Source: Chloroflexota bacterium (GTDB lineage Bacteria > Chloroflexota > Anaerolineae > Aggregatilineales > Phototrophicaceae). Taken from it: a stretch of DNA of 64,000 nt. How positions within the stretch are numbered: the first letter of the stretch is position 1; each line of letters opens with the position of its first letter. Location: positions 62,001 to 126,000 of the forward strand of contig VXLV01000032.1 of the NCBI GenBank assembly GCA_009841405.1, read 5' to 3'. Made by a program: the position numbers and the translations under genes. The notes under the pieces are model-generated. The model was not told the origin of the DNA and did not search any database. It saw only the letters and a list, made by a program, of their open reading frames with translations. Shown in pieces: positions 34,311-43,543 of the stretch.

Positions 34311-35684
34311 ATGAGTATTTCGCGTAGAGAGTTTTTGAAGTTGACTGGCGGTTCCGCTACGGCGGCGGCTATGCTGGCGCGGCTTGGCTATCTGCCGCCG
34401 GCGCTGGCGCAGGATGTAACCAATATCACGTTTGGCGGCTGGGGCGGCGTAGCTGAAGACGAAGGCGTCAAAGCGGCCATTGAAGTTTTTGAAGCGGAAA
34501 ACGAAGACATTGATGTGGAATGGCTGCACACGCCTTCCGCGGGGGATTACGGTCGCGTCTTGCTGTCGAGCATCGCCGCGGGTACGGCGCCGGACACCGG
34601 ATTCATCTTGTCCGACAATTACGAGACCCTGGCCGTCGGCGGCGCCTTGATGGACATCACCGACCTGGTCAAGAATGATCCGCTCCTGGGACAGCCGGGT
34701 TACTTCCTGGAGCCGCAGGAAGCTAATCGCTGCGAGGTCAACGGGCGCTGGTACGGCATCGGCTCGACCTGGGTCGCCCATCATTTCTACTACAATGCCG
34801 AAATGTTCGACGCAGAGGGCATCACGCCGCCCGGCTTCCAGGATGATGAGATCTGGGAGTGGGAAGAATTCCTGGAAATCTGCAAGGTATTCACGCGGGA
34901 CAGCAGCGGCCGCCATCCGGGCGATGCCGGATTTGATAGCGACGACATCGTGCAATGGGCGGTGGACTGGCCCTTCTGGTGGATGCCGCTGGGCTTGGCC
35001 GCGCACGCCAATGGCGGCGAGTTCCTCACCGAAGACGGTTTGATCGGCCTGGACAGCCCGGAAGCGATGGAAGGCTTGCAGCGCATCACGGACCTGGTTT
35101 ACAAGCATCATGTGGCGCCGCGGAGCGCGGCCTTGGCCAGCCTGGGCATGAACAACGTGCAGATGGTCGATAGCGGCCGCCTGGCGATGGCCGTGGACGG
35201 CTCTTGGGCGCTGTCCTGGATGAATCCGTCCTTGATGAGCGTGGCGATGGGCACGGGCGCGCTGCCCAAGATGCAGCAACCCGCCAGCATTATGCAGGCG
35301 CATTTCCATTCCGTGCTCGCCGGCACCGAACATCCGGAAGAAGCCTGGCGCTGGGTGCGCTTCCTGGCGACCCCATTCTACCAGGAGCACTTCTGCAAGA
35401 TCGGCTTGTGGATCCCCAACCAGACGGCCATGCTGACGGAAGAAGGACTGAAAGGCTGGATCCGCGAAGGCATCCATCCGCCGAATTACTCGCAGTTCGC
35501 GACCGACTATCTGCCGAAGCACGGCGTCGCTGTTGCGATTCCGCCTGGCTATATCGAGGCGGCCAACGATTGGATCAATCCGGCCTTTGAAGGGCTCGCC
35601 AATGGCGAACGGGCAGAGGATATCATGCCGGATGCCGTGCGCGGCGCGAACGAAGTCCTGCTTGCCGCCAAGGAAGACATGTAG
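34311..35684 (+). CDS. Carbohydrate ABC substrate-binding protein with twin-arginine signal (system 2)
   Basis: 457 aa from ATG 34311, with AGGAG 7 bases upstream; longer in-frame starts back to 34185 fall inside GH127. The N-terminus MSISRREFLKLTGGSATAAAMLARLG is a textbook Tat signal (SRREFLK), ending near PALAQ-D. The rest is a family-1 binding protein: ITFGGWGGVAEDEGVKAAIEVFEAEN, GTAPDTGFILSDNYETLA, WYGIGSTWVAHHFYYNAEMF, RLAMAVDGSWALSWMN and HPEEAWRWVRFLATP. It follows GH127 and precedes two permeases, so an L-arabinose-containing ligand is a reasonable guess. Tat export implies cytoplasmic folding, unlike the Sec-type system 1 protein. Confidence 0.92.
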   Translation: MSISRREFLKLTGGSATAAAMLARLGYLPPALAQDVTNITFGGWGGVAEDEGVKAAIEVFEAENEDIDVEWLHTPSAGDYGRVLLSSIAAGTAPDTGFILSDNYETLAVGGALMDITDLVKNDPLLGQPGYFLEPQEANRCEVNGRWYGIGSTWVAHHFYYNAEMFDAEGITPPGFQDDEIWEWEEFLEICKVFTRDSSGRHPGDAGFDSDDIVQWAVDWPFWWMPLGLAAHANGGEFLTEDGLIGLDSPEAMEGLQRITDLVYKHHVAPRSAALASLGMNNVQMVDSGRLAMAVDGSWALSWMNPSLMSVAMGTGALPKMQQPASIMQAHFHSVLAGTEHPEEAWRWVRFLATPFYQEHFCKIGLWIPNQTAMLTEEGLKGWIREGIHPPNYSQFATDYLPKHGVAVAIPPGYIEAANDWINPAFEGLANGERAEDIMPDAVRGANEVLLAAKEDM

Positions 35685-35743
35685 CCGTCCGCGTGATTCG
35701 GCGCGACGGCCGCGCAGTTCTGGCGCGATGAATCGTTACATCC

Positions 35744-35781
35744 CTGCGAGCGGGAGGCCCGAATGCGGCGCCCGCTCGCAG
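35744..35781 (+). promoter_or_regulatory. Intercistronic stem-loop between binding protein and permease genes (system 2)
   Basis: CTGCGAGCGGG (35744-35754) and CCCGCTCGCAG (35771-35781) make a perfect 11-bp stem with a 16-base loop, 60 bases after the stop. No T-run follows. It ends 32 bases before the permease ATG and overlaps the longer in-frame start at 35763, which argues for the later start. Confidence 0.65.
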
Positions 35782-35813
35782 CGCGATATCGAATCGATTG
35801 CGAGCGCATATCC

Positions 35814-36764
35814 ATGACCAGGCACATTGCCGACAAGACTGCCGCTGAAGGCTTCTGGCTGACGCGGCAGTATAACCGCTTGACTTTGCGGCAACGCCGT
35901 ACGCTTATGGGCTACGTCTTCATCGCGCCCTTTATCCTTGGCTTTTTGTTTTGGTGGCTGGGGCCGGCGGCAGTGGCTGGCTACCTCACCTTTCACAAAT
36001 GGAACTTCCTCGCCGCGCCAAAGTTCGTGGGCATGGCCAACTTCAGCAAGATGTTCGGCGACCCGATTCTGGCGCAGAGCTTGAAGGTCACGATCGTCTT
36101 TTCGGCGATTTCGGTGCCGCTCGGTTTGGTCTTCGCGTTTTTCCTCGCCAACTTGATAAACGCCAAGTTCCGCTTCATCGCCATCTTCCGCACAATTTAT
36201 TTCTTGCCCAGCATCGTGCCGGCTGTGGCGAACGCGATTTTGTGGGCCTGGCTCTTCAACACCGAGTTCGGCTTAATCAACTATGTAATTCGCTTCTTAG
36301 GCGGGCCGAAAATTGGCTGGCTGCAAGACCCAAGCTGGGTGATGGTGGCTTTTGTGATCCTGACAGTCTGGGGTGTCGGCGGCTCGATGATTATCTTTTT
36401 GGCCGGTTTACAAGGTATCCCGCAGATCTTTTACGAGGCGGCGGAGATTGATGGCGCGGGTCGCTGGCAGCGCTTGCTTTACGTCACCTTGCCGATGATG
36501 TCGCCGATCATATTTTTCAATCTGGTCATCGGCTTCATCAATTCGTTTCAGGTGTTCGTCAGCGCTCTGCTGATCACCAACGGCGGGCCGCAGCGGGCGA
36601 CGCTCTTCCTCGTGCTGCATATCTGGCGCACGGCATTCAGCAGCCAGAAGATGGGTTACGCCGCTGTGCTGTCCTGGCTGCTCTTCGCAATCTTGATGCT
36701 GCTGTCGTTCCTTGTATTCCGTTATATCGGGTCGCGCGTTTACTATGAGAATCCGGGCGATTAG
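35814..36764 (+). CDS. Carbohydrate ABC transporter permease (MalF-like, system 2)
   Basis: 316 aa from ATG 35814. Six transmembrane segments are predicted, the first being [22 protein letters not shown]. The EAA loop is [26 protein letters not shown]. The family-typical [14 protein letters not shown] segment lies after the first helix. It pairs with the next gene, 11 bases downstream. No ATPase is in the operon. Sugar specificity cannot be read from the permease; the neighbouring GH127 suggests arabinose-containing oligosaccharides. Confidence 0.92.
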   Translation: MTRHIADKTAAEGFWLTRQYNRLTLRQRRTLMGYVFIAPFILGFLFWWLGPAAVAGYLTFHKWNFLAAPKFVGMANFSKMFGDPILAQSLKVTIVFSAISVPLGLVFAFFLANLINAKFRFIAIFRTIYFLPSIVPAVANAILWAWLFNTEFGLINYVIRFLGGPKIGWLQDPSWVMVAFVILTVWGVGGSMIIFLAGLQGIPQIFYEAAEIDGAGRWQRLLYVTLPMMSPIIFFNLVIGFINSFQVFVSALLITNGGPQRATLFLVLHIWRTAFSSQKMGYAAVLSWLLFAILMLLSFLVFRYIGSRVYYENPGD

Positions 36765-36775
36765 GAGCGAGAAGC

Positions 36776-37660
36776 GTGGGCTTTAGCGAGCGGACGGCCA
36801 ACTACATTGAATCGCGGCGCCGGCCGACTTCATACGGCGATATGCTCTTTCATTGGCTGACGGTTTTTCTGCTGGTCTTCTTCGCTGTCGTCATGATTAC
36901 GCCCTTTATCTGGCTGCTTTCGAGCTCACTGAAGACGCAGATAAACATTTTCCAGTATCCTCCCCAATTGATACCTGACCCGATAGTGCCGGAGAATTAT
37001 GTTTACGCGCTGACCTACAAGCCCTTCGGTACTTACTTCCGAAACACGATTATTGTGGCCGGTCTGAATGTTGTCGCCGTAGTATTTACGTCATCGTTTT
37101 GCGCCTACGGATTCGCGCGCATGCGCTTCCCAGGGCGCGACTTCTGGTTCGGCATTGTGATGGCAACGCTCTTCCTGCCATACGCTGTGCTGCTGGTGCC
37201 CAGCTTCATCGTGTTCTCGCGGCTGGGCTGGGTCGATACCTTTCTGCCGCTGGTGGTGCCGCCCTTCTTTGGGGGCGGCGCGTTCAACATTTTCCTGATG
37301 CGGCAGTTCTTCCGCACGATTCCCGAGGAAATCGCGGATGCTGCGCGCATCGACGGTTGCAGTGAATTCGGCGTCTATTGGCGCGTCATGCTGCCCTTGT
37401 CCAAACCCGCGCTGATCACAATTGGTATCTTCACCTTCCTCTTCGCCTGGAACGATCTCATCGGGCCGATCACGTATCTGCGATCGCCGGATAACTTCAC
37501 GATCGCCGTAGGTTTGGCGTCGTTCCGCAGCCAGACCGACATCAGCTGGGATCTGCAGTTGGCGGCGTCTTCGGCGGTCACCTTGCCGGTCATCGTGTTG
37601 TTTTTCTTCGCGCAGCGGTACTTCATTCAGGGTGTGGTGATGACCGGGCTGAAGGGCTAG
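36776..37660 (+). CDS. Carbohydrate ABC transporter permease (MalG-like, system 2)
   Basis: 294 aa from GTG 36776, with TAGGAG upstream. Six transmembrane segments are predicted, starting [28 protein letters not shown]. The EAA loop is [28 protein letters not shown]. It carries the typical ending [17 protein letters not shown] of this permease family. It completes the second carbohydrate importer. The liv operon converges from the right, its last gene ending 9 bases away. Confidence 0.93.
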   Translation: MGFSERTANYIESRRRPTSYGDMLFHWLTVFLLVFFAVVMITPFIWLLSSSLKTQINIFQYPPQLIPDPIVPENYVYALTYKPFGTYFRNTIIVAGLNVVAVVFTSSFCAYGFARMRFPGRDFWFGIVMATLFLPYAVLLVPSFIVFSRLGWVDTFLPLVVPPFFGGGAFNIFLMRQFFRTIPEEIADAARIDGCSEFGVYWRVMLPLSKPALITIGIFTFLFAWNDLIGPITYLRSPDNFTIAVGLASFRSQTDISWDLQLAASSAVTLPVIVLFFFAQRYFIQGVVMTGLKG

Positions 37661-37669
37661 GGGAGTTGG

Positions 37670-38371
37670 CTAAGCCCAGAAGGCTTTCTCAAGATCGTCA
37701 AACTCGGCAGCGGGGCCTTCGAATTTATTCCGCCCCAGCTCGAGCACATAGACATAGTCGGCGATCTTCAACGCTTCGCGGATTTCCTGGTCGACCAGGA
37801 GAATTGTCAAGCCCTCGACATCGCGCAGGTCAACCAACATGCGGTAGACTTCTTCGCTGAGCAATTTCGCCAGGCCCGCGGTTGGCTCGTCGACCAGAAT
37901 GACTTGCGGGTCGGTCATGAGCGTGCGGCCGATTTCTACCATGCGCTGCTGTCCACCAGAGAGGCTGCCGGCCTGGTCGTGCTGTTTCTCCCGCAAAATC
38001 GGAAAGCGCTCGTAATTCTCTTCGATCTTGCCTTCCATCCGTTTCTTGTCATTCTGAAAGGTCCAGGCGCCCATCATCAAGTTTTCGCGCACGCTCATGT
38101 GTTTGAACACGCCGGGCTGCTGCGGAATGTAACTGATGCCGAGGCTGATCAGTTGGTGGGTCGCCGTGCCGGTGACATCGCTGCCATTGAGCAGGACCTG
38201 TCCGCTATGCGGCTTCAGGAATCCGTAGATTGCTTTTAGCAGCGTCGATTTGCCGACGCCGTTAGCGCCCAGAATCGCGGTGATCTTTCCGGTTTCCGCC
38301 GCCAGGCTAAGCCCGCGCAGAATATGCAGGTCTTCGTAGTAACCGACGTAGAGATCATTGATCTCGAGCAT
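37670..38371 (-). CDS. livF: Branched-chain amino-acid-type ABC transporter ATPase LivF
   Basis: 233 aa. It is an ABC ATPase with Walker A GANGVGKST, Q-loop PQQPG, signature LSGGQQRMVEIG, Walker B VILVDEPTAGL and the switch region (LLVDQEIREAL, with the His replaced by Gln, as is common in LivF). The start MLEINDLYVGYYEDLHILRGLSL is characteristic of LivF. It powers import together with LivG. Its start is 2 bases after the livG stop. It is the last gene of a five-gene minus-strand operon livK-livH-livM-livG-livF. Confidence 0.95.
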   Translation of the reverse strand: MLEINDLYVGYYEDLHILRGLSLAAETGKITAILGANGVGKSTLLKAIYGFLKPHSGQVLLNGSDVTGTATHQLISLGISYIPQQPGVFKHMSVRENLMMGAWTFQNDKKRMEGKIEENYERFPILREKQHDQAGSLSGGQQRMVEIGRTLMTDPQVILVDEPTAGLAKLLSEEVYRMLVDLRDVEGLTILLVDQEIREALKIADYVYVLELGRNKFEGPAAEFDDLEKAFWA

Positions 38372-38373
38372 GT

Positions 38374-39108
38374 TTAGTCATCCTCTTCATGGCCGAGGTA
38401 GGCGTCGATTACGGCGGGATCGTTCTTCACCGATTGCGGATCGCCATCGGCGATCAGCGCGCCATGATGCAGCACCAGCAGCCGCTGGCTCAATTCGAAG
38501 ACGGCATTCATGTCATGGCTGATGAAGATGATTGCCTTGCCACTTTCATGAACGCGGTGGATGTAGCTGGTTATAGTTTCTTGCAAAGTCGGATGTACGC
38601 CGGCGAAGGGCTCGTCGAGGACAATAACGGCCGGGTCCAGCATGAGCAGGCGGCCCAATTCCAGCAGTTTGCGCTGCCCGCCGCTCAAGGCCCGGCTGTA
38701 TTCATGCGTCAAGTGGTCGATTGTCAGCAAGCCCAGAATCTCGTGCGCCCGGTCTTCCAGGTCGGCTTTGCGCGCGTTGGGTTTCAACGCCAGGCCGGGC
38801 ACCATCATGTTTTCCATCACGGTCATGCGGCCCAGCGCGCGCGTGATCTGGAAGGTTCGGCCCAATCCGGCGCGGGTAACGTCATAAGCCGGGTGACCGT
38901 CAATCCGCCTGCCGTTGAGATAGATCGTGCCCGAGCTAGGTTTGAGCATGCCGCTCAGCACATTGGTCAGCGTTGTTTTTCCGGCGCCATTGGGGCCGAT
39001 CATGCCGATCAACTCAGGTTTCGTGACGGAGAACGATACGTGGTCAACCGCTTGATTGCCGCCGAAGCGTTTGGAGACCTTGTTGAGTTCCAGATTGATG
39101 TCACTCAT
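38374..39108 (-). CDS. livG: Branched-chain amino-acid-type ABC transporter ATPase LivG
   Basis: 244 aa from ATG 39108, with GGAGGCGG upstream, overlapping the livM end by 8 bases; a start 12 codons earlier would read through the ribosome site. Walker A is GPNGAGKTT, signature LSGGQRKLLELG, Walker B VIVLDEPFAGVHP, switch His in FISHDMNAVFEL. The LNGRRIDGHPAYDVTRAGLGRTFQ stretch is typical of LivG. It forms the heterodimeric motor with LivF. Confidence 0.95.
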   Translation of the reverse strand: MSDINLELNKVSKRFGGNQAVDHVSFSVTKPELIGMIGPNGAGKTTLTNVLSGMLKPSSGTIYLNGRRIDGHPAYDVTRAGLGRTFQITRALGRMTVMENMMVPGLALKPNARKADLEDRAHEILGLLTIDHLTHEYSRALSGGQRKLLELGRLLMLDPAVIVLDEPFAGVHPTLQETITSYIHRVHESGKAIIFISHDMNAVFELSQRLLVLHHGALIADGDPQSVKNDPAVIDAYLGHEEDD

Positions 39109-40270
39109 CGTCCGCCTCCAGCGGCGCGTCGGCGTAGTCGTCATCGTCCTTGCGCTTGGATACGGTCTCCTTCATGGCGAGGTCGCGCCCGCTGAACCAG
39201 GTGATGAAGGGATAGAGCAGGCCATTGCGCATGTATCGCAGGGTAAAGACCATGACTACGCCGAACAAGGCAAAGCGCCAGGCGCCCGTCTCCCAGACGA
39301 AGGCGTCGCCGCCATCGGCGGTTGTGAGGCCGAATGGCAGGGTAATGACCACTTCGCGCATCGCTTCCAGCAGATAGCGAGAAATGAAGGCGCCGGCCGC
39401 CGCGCCGATCAAGCTCTCCATGCCGCCGATCACGGCATAGGCGATGATCAGCGACATCTGCAGCACTTCAAGTTGTTCGGGGATAATCCGCTCCGAGCCG
39501 ACATCGCTATAGAATATCGCGCCGGCAAGACCGACAATCATGCTTGTGAAGACGAATATCAGGATCTTGTAGCGCACGACGTTGACGCCCAAAGCTGACG
39601 CGGCGTCCTCATCCTCGCGCATGGCGCGCAGGAAGAGGCCGATGGGCGAGTTGGCCACCCAGTGCATGGCGAGCAGACAGACGATCAAGAGCGCGAACAT
39701 CAAGTAATATTCGACCTGCCGCGCCGTGTCAACGTCCGCAATTTGCAGCAGCGGACGCAGCGACAAGCCGTTTGAGCCGCCGGTGTAGTCGTACTCCGTC
39801 AGCATCATGATGCGGAACAGCTCGGAGAAGGCGATAGTGAAGAGCGCCAGGTAGGCCGCGCGCAGCCGCAGCAGGAGCCAGCCGATGACCAGGCCGACCA
39901 GGCCGGCGACCAGCGTGCCGATGATGATCGCGCCCAACGCGGAGAAGGACTCCGGCGTAATCGCGATTCCCAGCATCGCGAACACTATGCCGTCTCGCGC
40001 GATCAAGCCGGCAGCGTACGCGCCGATGCCCATGAAAGCCATGTGACCGAACGAGAACTGACCGGCGATGCCCGCCAACAGCGCCCAGCTGGACGACATA
40101 ATCGCATAAAAGAAGCCGCTGATGAAAACGGTCTTGGCGTAGTTAGACTGTGATGTGTCGTTGGGGAACCACAGGAAGAACAAAATGACAAGGCCGAGCA
40201 CGACGTATCCCAGACGGCGGCGGCCGATGCCCTGGTCGATTCTGCTTTCGATTTGTCGGAAGTATTCCAT
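39101..40270 (-). CDS. livM: Branched-chain amino-acid-type ABC transporter permease LivM
   Basis: 389 aa. It is a polytopic permease with about ten hydrophobic segments. SFGHMAFMGIGAYAAGLIA, LRLRAAYLALFTIAFSELFRIM and RAMREDEDAASALGVNVVRYKI are LivM hallmarks; the last is the coupling loop for the ATPases. The C-terminus is acidic (DDDDYADAPLEADDE). It pairs with LivH; the two genes are 2 bases apart. Confidence 0.94.
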   Translation of the reverse strand: MEYFRQIESRIDQGIGRRRLGYVVLGLVILFFLWFPNDTSQSNYAKTVFISGFFYAIMSSSWALLAGIAGQFSFGHMAFMGIGAYAAGLIARDGIVFAMLGIAITPESFSALGAIIIGTLVAGLVGLVIGWLLLRLRAAYLALFTIAFSELFRIMMLTEYDYTGGSNGLSLRPLLQIADVDTARQVEYYLMFALLIVCLLAMHWVANSPIGLFLRAMREDEDAASALGVNVVRYKILIFVFTSMIVGLAGAIFYSDVGSERIIPEQLEVLQMSLIIAYAVIGGMESLIGAAAGAFISRYLLEAMREVVITLPFGLTTADGGDAFVWETGAWRFALFGVVMVFTLRYMRNGLLYPFITWFSGRDLAMKETVSKRKDDDDYADAPLEADDE

Positions 40271-40272
40271 GA

Positions 40273-41820
40273 CTATAGCTGCTCCCGGCCGAAGAGCCCG
40301 GTGGGTTTCAGCAGCAGCACCAGGGCGAATATCACTAGCGCAAAGGCTTCTTTGTAGGCGGCGCCGCGGCTGGGGTCGGGGTGGCAGCCGGCGCCCAGGG
40401 CTTCCACAATGCCAACGACGATGCCGCCAACCAGCGCGCCGGGCACGGAGCCCAATCCGCCAAGCACGACAATGACGTACGAGCGCCCGACCATTTCGGC
40501 GCCGACCCAGGGCACCCAGGCGAAGATCGGGATCAGCGCTGCGCCGGACATGGCCGCCAGCATCGAACCCATGCCGAATGACAAAGTGTTCATATTAGTC
40601 GGGTTGATGCCGGTTACGGCGGCCGCTTGCCGGTCCTGGCTGGTGGCGCGCAAGGCGCGACCGGTCCAAGTGCGCTGCAAAAAGTAGAGCAGGGCGAAGA
40701 TCAGAATGATGCCCACGACCATCGCGAAGGCGCGGTCGCCAATGATGTTAATGGGGCCAAAGGCGAAGTCGTCCGTGATCTGCGTCCGCTGCAAAGTGAA
40801 GCGGCGAATATCAATGAAGCGGTCGGTGCGTTGCGGGAATGGGCCGGCGACCGCCAGGGTCGTGTACTCAATCACGAAACCGAAGCCGAAAGTAATGAGA
40901 ATAGCGTATTCGGATACGCGCTCAATTAGCCCTTCGTGCATGGGCTTCAAGAAGAAGCGTTCGAATACGGCGCCCATTAGAAAGACAATTGCGGCCGCGA
41001 CGGGAATGCCCCAGATGGGGTTCACTTGTACTTCAGTCCCGGTCAGTTCGCTGAGCAGATTGCCGGCGTGCAACAAGAAATAGAATGAGAAATAACCGCC
41101 AACCATATAGAGCTGCCCGTGGGCGAAACTCACGATGCCTTGCACGGAATAAATCAGAGTCAAGCCAACCGCCATCAATGAATAAATGCACCCGATGACG
41201 ACGCCATTTGCCGTCTGCTGCGTCAAGTATGTGACCGAGAATGGCGCTTGCACACAGGGATTGGTCGGATTTTGAATGGCGAAGAGCGTATAAATCTGCC
41301 AGGCGCCCAGCGAACCGAGGATGATCATCCAGTCGCGATTGATTTTGGGCGTGGTCTTCCACATCAGGCCGAATATCAAGGGGCCGATGGCAAAGCCGCC
41401 GAGAGCGGCCGCGGTCAGGACATTCTGGTCATCGGCTTCCTCGTCGCGGTAATGACGGGGAATGAAGTAAGCCGCCAGCGCCGCCCAGAGCGGGCCCGCC
41501 AGTAACAGCCACAGCGCGGAGGGAAAATGCGGATCCACCACCCGCACCATCACCTGAGATGTGACAAACACGGTGAGGACGACGCCGATGGTCAGGGTCG
41601 TCCGGCGTATGAGCGTCGGCTCGAAGTAGAACAAGCCGAGGCCGACTGGCCCCAAGGCGAAACCGCCGATGACGCCGGCAATCTTGAGGGTAGTGGCGGG
41701 AATCAAGTCTTCATTCTTGCGCCCGCGGTTGACGTTGGGCAGCAGAAACAAACCCACGGCCGCCCATAACGGACCGGCGACCATGAGCCAGAGAACAAAT
41801 AGGGTGTCTTGAATGACCAT
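40273..41820 (-). CDS. livH: Branched-chain amino-acid-type ABC permease LivH with a duplicated N-terminal membrane extension
   Basis: 515 aa, against about 290-300 for ordinary LivH. The C-terminal 310 residues are LivH (SLMAVGLTLIYSVQGIVSFAHGQLYMVGGY, RALRATSQDRQAAAVTGINPTNM, SYVIVVLGGLGSVPGALVGG). The first 200 residues are an extra membrane region made of two related units: LWLMVAGPLWAAVGLFLLP...IGGFALGPVGLGLFYF (about 10-66) and LWLLLAGPLWAALAAYFIP...LGGFAIGPLIFGLMW (about 103-155). Each is a two-helix hairpin with a short charged loop. The role of the extension is unknown. It follows livK across two stem-loops. Confidence 0.92.
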   Translation of the reverse strand: MVIQDTLFVLWLMVAGPLWAAVGLFLLPNVNRGRKNEDLIPATTLKIAGVIGGFALGPVGLGLFYFEPTLIRRTTLTIGVVLTVFVTSQVMVRVVDPHFPSALWLLLAGPLWAALAAYFIPRHYRDEEADDQNVLTAAALGGFAIGPLIFGLMWKTTPKINRDWMIILGSLGAWQIYTLFAIQNPTNPCVQAPFSVTYLTQQTANGVVIGCIYSLMAVGLTLIYSVQGIVSFAHGQLYMVGGYFSFYFLLHAGNLLSELTGTEVQVNPIWGIPVAAAIVFLMGAVFERFFLKPMHEGLIERVSEYAILITFGFGFVIEYTTLAVAGPFPQRTDRFIDIRRFTLQRTQITDDFAFGPINIIGDRAFAMVVGIILIFALLYFLQRTWTGRALRATSQDRQAAAVTGINPTNMNTLSFGMGSMLAAMSGAALIPIFAWVPWVGAEMVGRSYVIVVLGGLGSVPGALVGGIVVGIVEALGAGCHPDPSRGAAYKEAFALVIFALVLLLKPTGLFGREQL

Positions 41821-41842
41821 AAGTTTGCGTTACGTCAGTCTT

Positions 41843-41872
41843 GCTGGCGGGCCGACTCGGCGACCCGCCGGC
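41843..41872 (-). promoter_or_regulatory. Second stem-loop between livK and livH
   Basis: GCTGGCGGG (41843-41851) and CCCGCCGGC (41864-41872) form a 9-bp stem with one T-G wobble, 23 bases before the livH start. It could shield or regulate the livH leader. Confidence 0.5.
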
Positions 41873-41885
41873 GTTGACAAGGAAA

Positions 41886-41914
41886 ACAAGGGCGACCGAA
41901 TCAGTCGCCCTTGT
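41886..41914 (-). promoter_or_regulatory. Intercistronic stem-loop after livK
   Basis: ACAAGGGCGAC (41886-41896) and GTCGCCCTTGT (41904-41914) form a perfect 11-bp stem with a 7-base loop, 13 bases past the livK stop. On the minus strand it runs into TTTTCCTTG, so it may act as a leaky terminator (attenuator) that keeps binding protein in excess over permease. Confidence 0.7.
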
Positions 41915-41926
41915 GTTTGCGAATCG

Positions 41927-43255
41927 CTAAGGTGTGGTTCCCGGCACGATATAGCTGGTACCGTGGGTCTGATAGACCTCGGGATAAACGACTGCCGCTT
42001 CCAGTCCGCTTTGACCCGGCTCGTAGTATTGCATGACAGTCACGATCGGGTCTGGCCATTGATGCCACATAAACTCCGGCGTGCCTTCAGGCAAGTCGGG
42101 ATTATGCGCGCCGTACGCGAAGTAGTAGCGCCCTTGGGACAGCTCGATATCGACTGCCTCGATCGCGCCGACGATGGCGGCGGCGTCATCATAGCTGCCG
42201 GCGCGTTCCATCGCGTCCTTCACAATATAGACCGCGTCGTAGGAGGCCATGGCGAAGCTGGGAATGAGATCCCCCCAGGCTTCCTCGTACTTGCCGTTCA
42301 ACTCGGCTGCAGCTTCGCTGAACAAGCTTGGGATGATGCCCACGCGATTGAAGGCGCAGTAGTTGCCATCGGGGACGGTCGCCCAATACTGATCCGACTG
42401 GAAGGCGATCTGATTGGTGACGCAGATGGTGTCTTCGGACGGCGCGATGCCCAGCTCCGACATTTGCTGCGTGAGGTTGAACGACGTCTCGCCCGTGACC
42501 AAGATGCGGATGACATCTGGCGCTTCGGCGCGCGCCTGAATCCGGCTCAAGATCGGGACGAAGTCTTCCGTGCCCAATTCGACGTCAATCTTGGTGACGG
42601 TAGCGCCAGCCGCTTCAAAGCGCTCAGCTTCGTCGGCCGCCGCCGGTTGACCGTAGTCCGTGTTTTCCACGATCAAGACAACATCTTCGACGCCCAGGCT
42701 GAGCAGCCAGTCGACGACAACGCTGCCGACCATCGAGCTGGCGGGCGAGATCCGGAATATGTGGTCGATACCGTCTGCAAACCGCGGCGGCGCGCCATCG
42801 TATTCGAGGATGCCGTTGGCGCTGACGTTGTCGTTCCAGGGCTCGGAGAAGACGGTCGGAATCGCGTTCGCTTCCAGCATGCCCATGGTCGCCAAACCGA
42901 CCGCGCTATGGTAGACGCCCACCATCGCGTCGACGCCGTCTTCCTGGATCAGGCGCTCAGTTACCGCTTGGCCGCGCTCGGGGCTGCCTTCGGAATCGCC
43001 CGTGACGACATCAAGCATGTAATTCACGCCGTCAATCTGTACGCCGCAGTCGGCGTTGATATCGTCGGCTGCCTGGTTAAAGGCCCAGTCCATGGCGACG
43101 CCGCCGGCTACCGCGCCGGGCGCGGATAAGGGCGCCAAGCCGCCGATCGTGATGGTGTAATCTGCGAATTCGCAATGCCCGTCGGCCTGCGCCATGCCCA
43201 TCGGCATAATGGCAAGCAAGGCAATCAGGCAAATCAAGATGGTCTTGCGTTTCAT
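41927..43255 (-). CDS. livK: Branched-chain amino-acid-type ABC substrate-binding protein (LivK-like)
   Basis: 442 aa with a strong AAGGAGGAG site 7 bases before the ATG. A Sec signal peptide is seen (KRKTILICLIALLAIMPMGMAQA-D) with no lipobox. The mature part is a type-I periplasmic-binding (Peripla_BP_6) protein: YTITIGGLAPLSAPGAVAGG, the usual substrate-entry region DVVTGDSEGSPERGQAVTERLI, DAMVGVYHSAVGLATMGMLEANAIP and VVVDWLLSLGVEDVVLIVENTDYGQ. Typical ligands are branched-chain amino acids, amides or urea; the exact one is not clear. It is the first gene of the liv operon, divergent from the peptide importer operon. Confidence 0.9.
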   Translation of the reverse strand: MKRKTILICLIALLAIMPMGMAQADGHCEFADYTITIGGLAPLSAPGAVAGGVAMDWAFNQAADDINADCGVQIDGVNYMLDVVTGDSEGSPERGQAVTERLIQEDGVDAMVGVYHSAVGLATMGMLEANAIPTVFSEPWNDNVSANGILEYDGAPPRFADGIDHIFRISPASSMVGSVVVDWLLSLGVEDVVLIVENTDYGQPAAADEAERFEAAGATVTKIDVELGTEDFVPILSRIQARAEAPDVIRILVTGETSFNLTQQMSELGIAPSEDTICVTNQIAFQSDQYWATVPDGNYCAFNRVGIIPSLFSEAAAELNGKYEEAWGDLIPSFAMASYDAVYIVKDAMERAGSYDDAAAIVGAIEAVDIELSQGRYYFAYGAHNPDLPEGTPEFMWHQWPDPIVTVMQYYEPGQSGLEAAVVYPEVYQTHGTSYIVPGTTP

Positions 43256-43453
43256 GTTGCACTCCTCCTTAGCTTCAACGATCCAACTTCGCTACGGCGC
43301 GTTGCCGCAGCTTTTAGCCGTGCCGCGTCGCTTGTGGCATAGAGAGATACAAGTTATGGCGATGTCTGCGATCTGCCTGTTGAGCAATGTTGACAGACAC
43401 TTCAGAACCTGAGGGCTGGGCGCGCCCAGCACAGCCAGCGCTGCGACATTTTG

Positions 43454-43482
43454 AGATTAACTTGGATATAGTGTTTTGTCAA
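43454..43482 (-). promoter_or_regulatory. Candidate promoter of the liv operon
   Basis: On the minus strand, perfect TTGACA (43482-43477), a 17-base spacer and TAATCT (43459-43454). The -35 is consensus; the -10 matches only 3 of 6. Confidence 0.4.
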
Positions 43483-43514
43483 GCCGGCGCGCTCTGCCCG
43501 CCCGGGCGCCTGGT

Positions 43515-43543
43515 TTGACAGGCTAGTTTAGATGCAGTACATT
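43515..43543 (+). promoter_or_regulatory. Promoter of the peptide ABC operon
   Basis: Perfect TTGACA (43515-43520), a 17-base spacer and TACATT (43538-43543), giving a leader of about 165 bases before the binding-protein ATG. Confidence 0.6.

Noticed and set aside
41813..43129. Long open frames opposite livK, polA (19600-21198, minus), GH127 (32320-33708, minus), the second carbohydrate binding protein (34257-35522, minus) and others
   Set aside because: They lie entirely antisense to strongly conserved genes, have no recognisable domains and Arg/Ala/Gly/His-rich composition, and are expected in GC-rich DNA.
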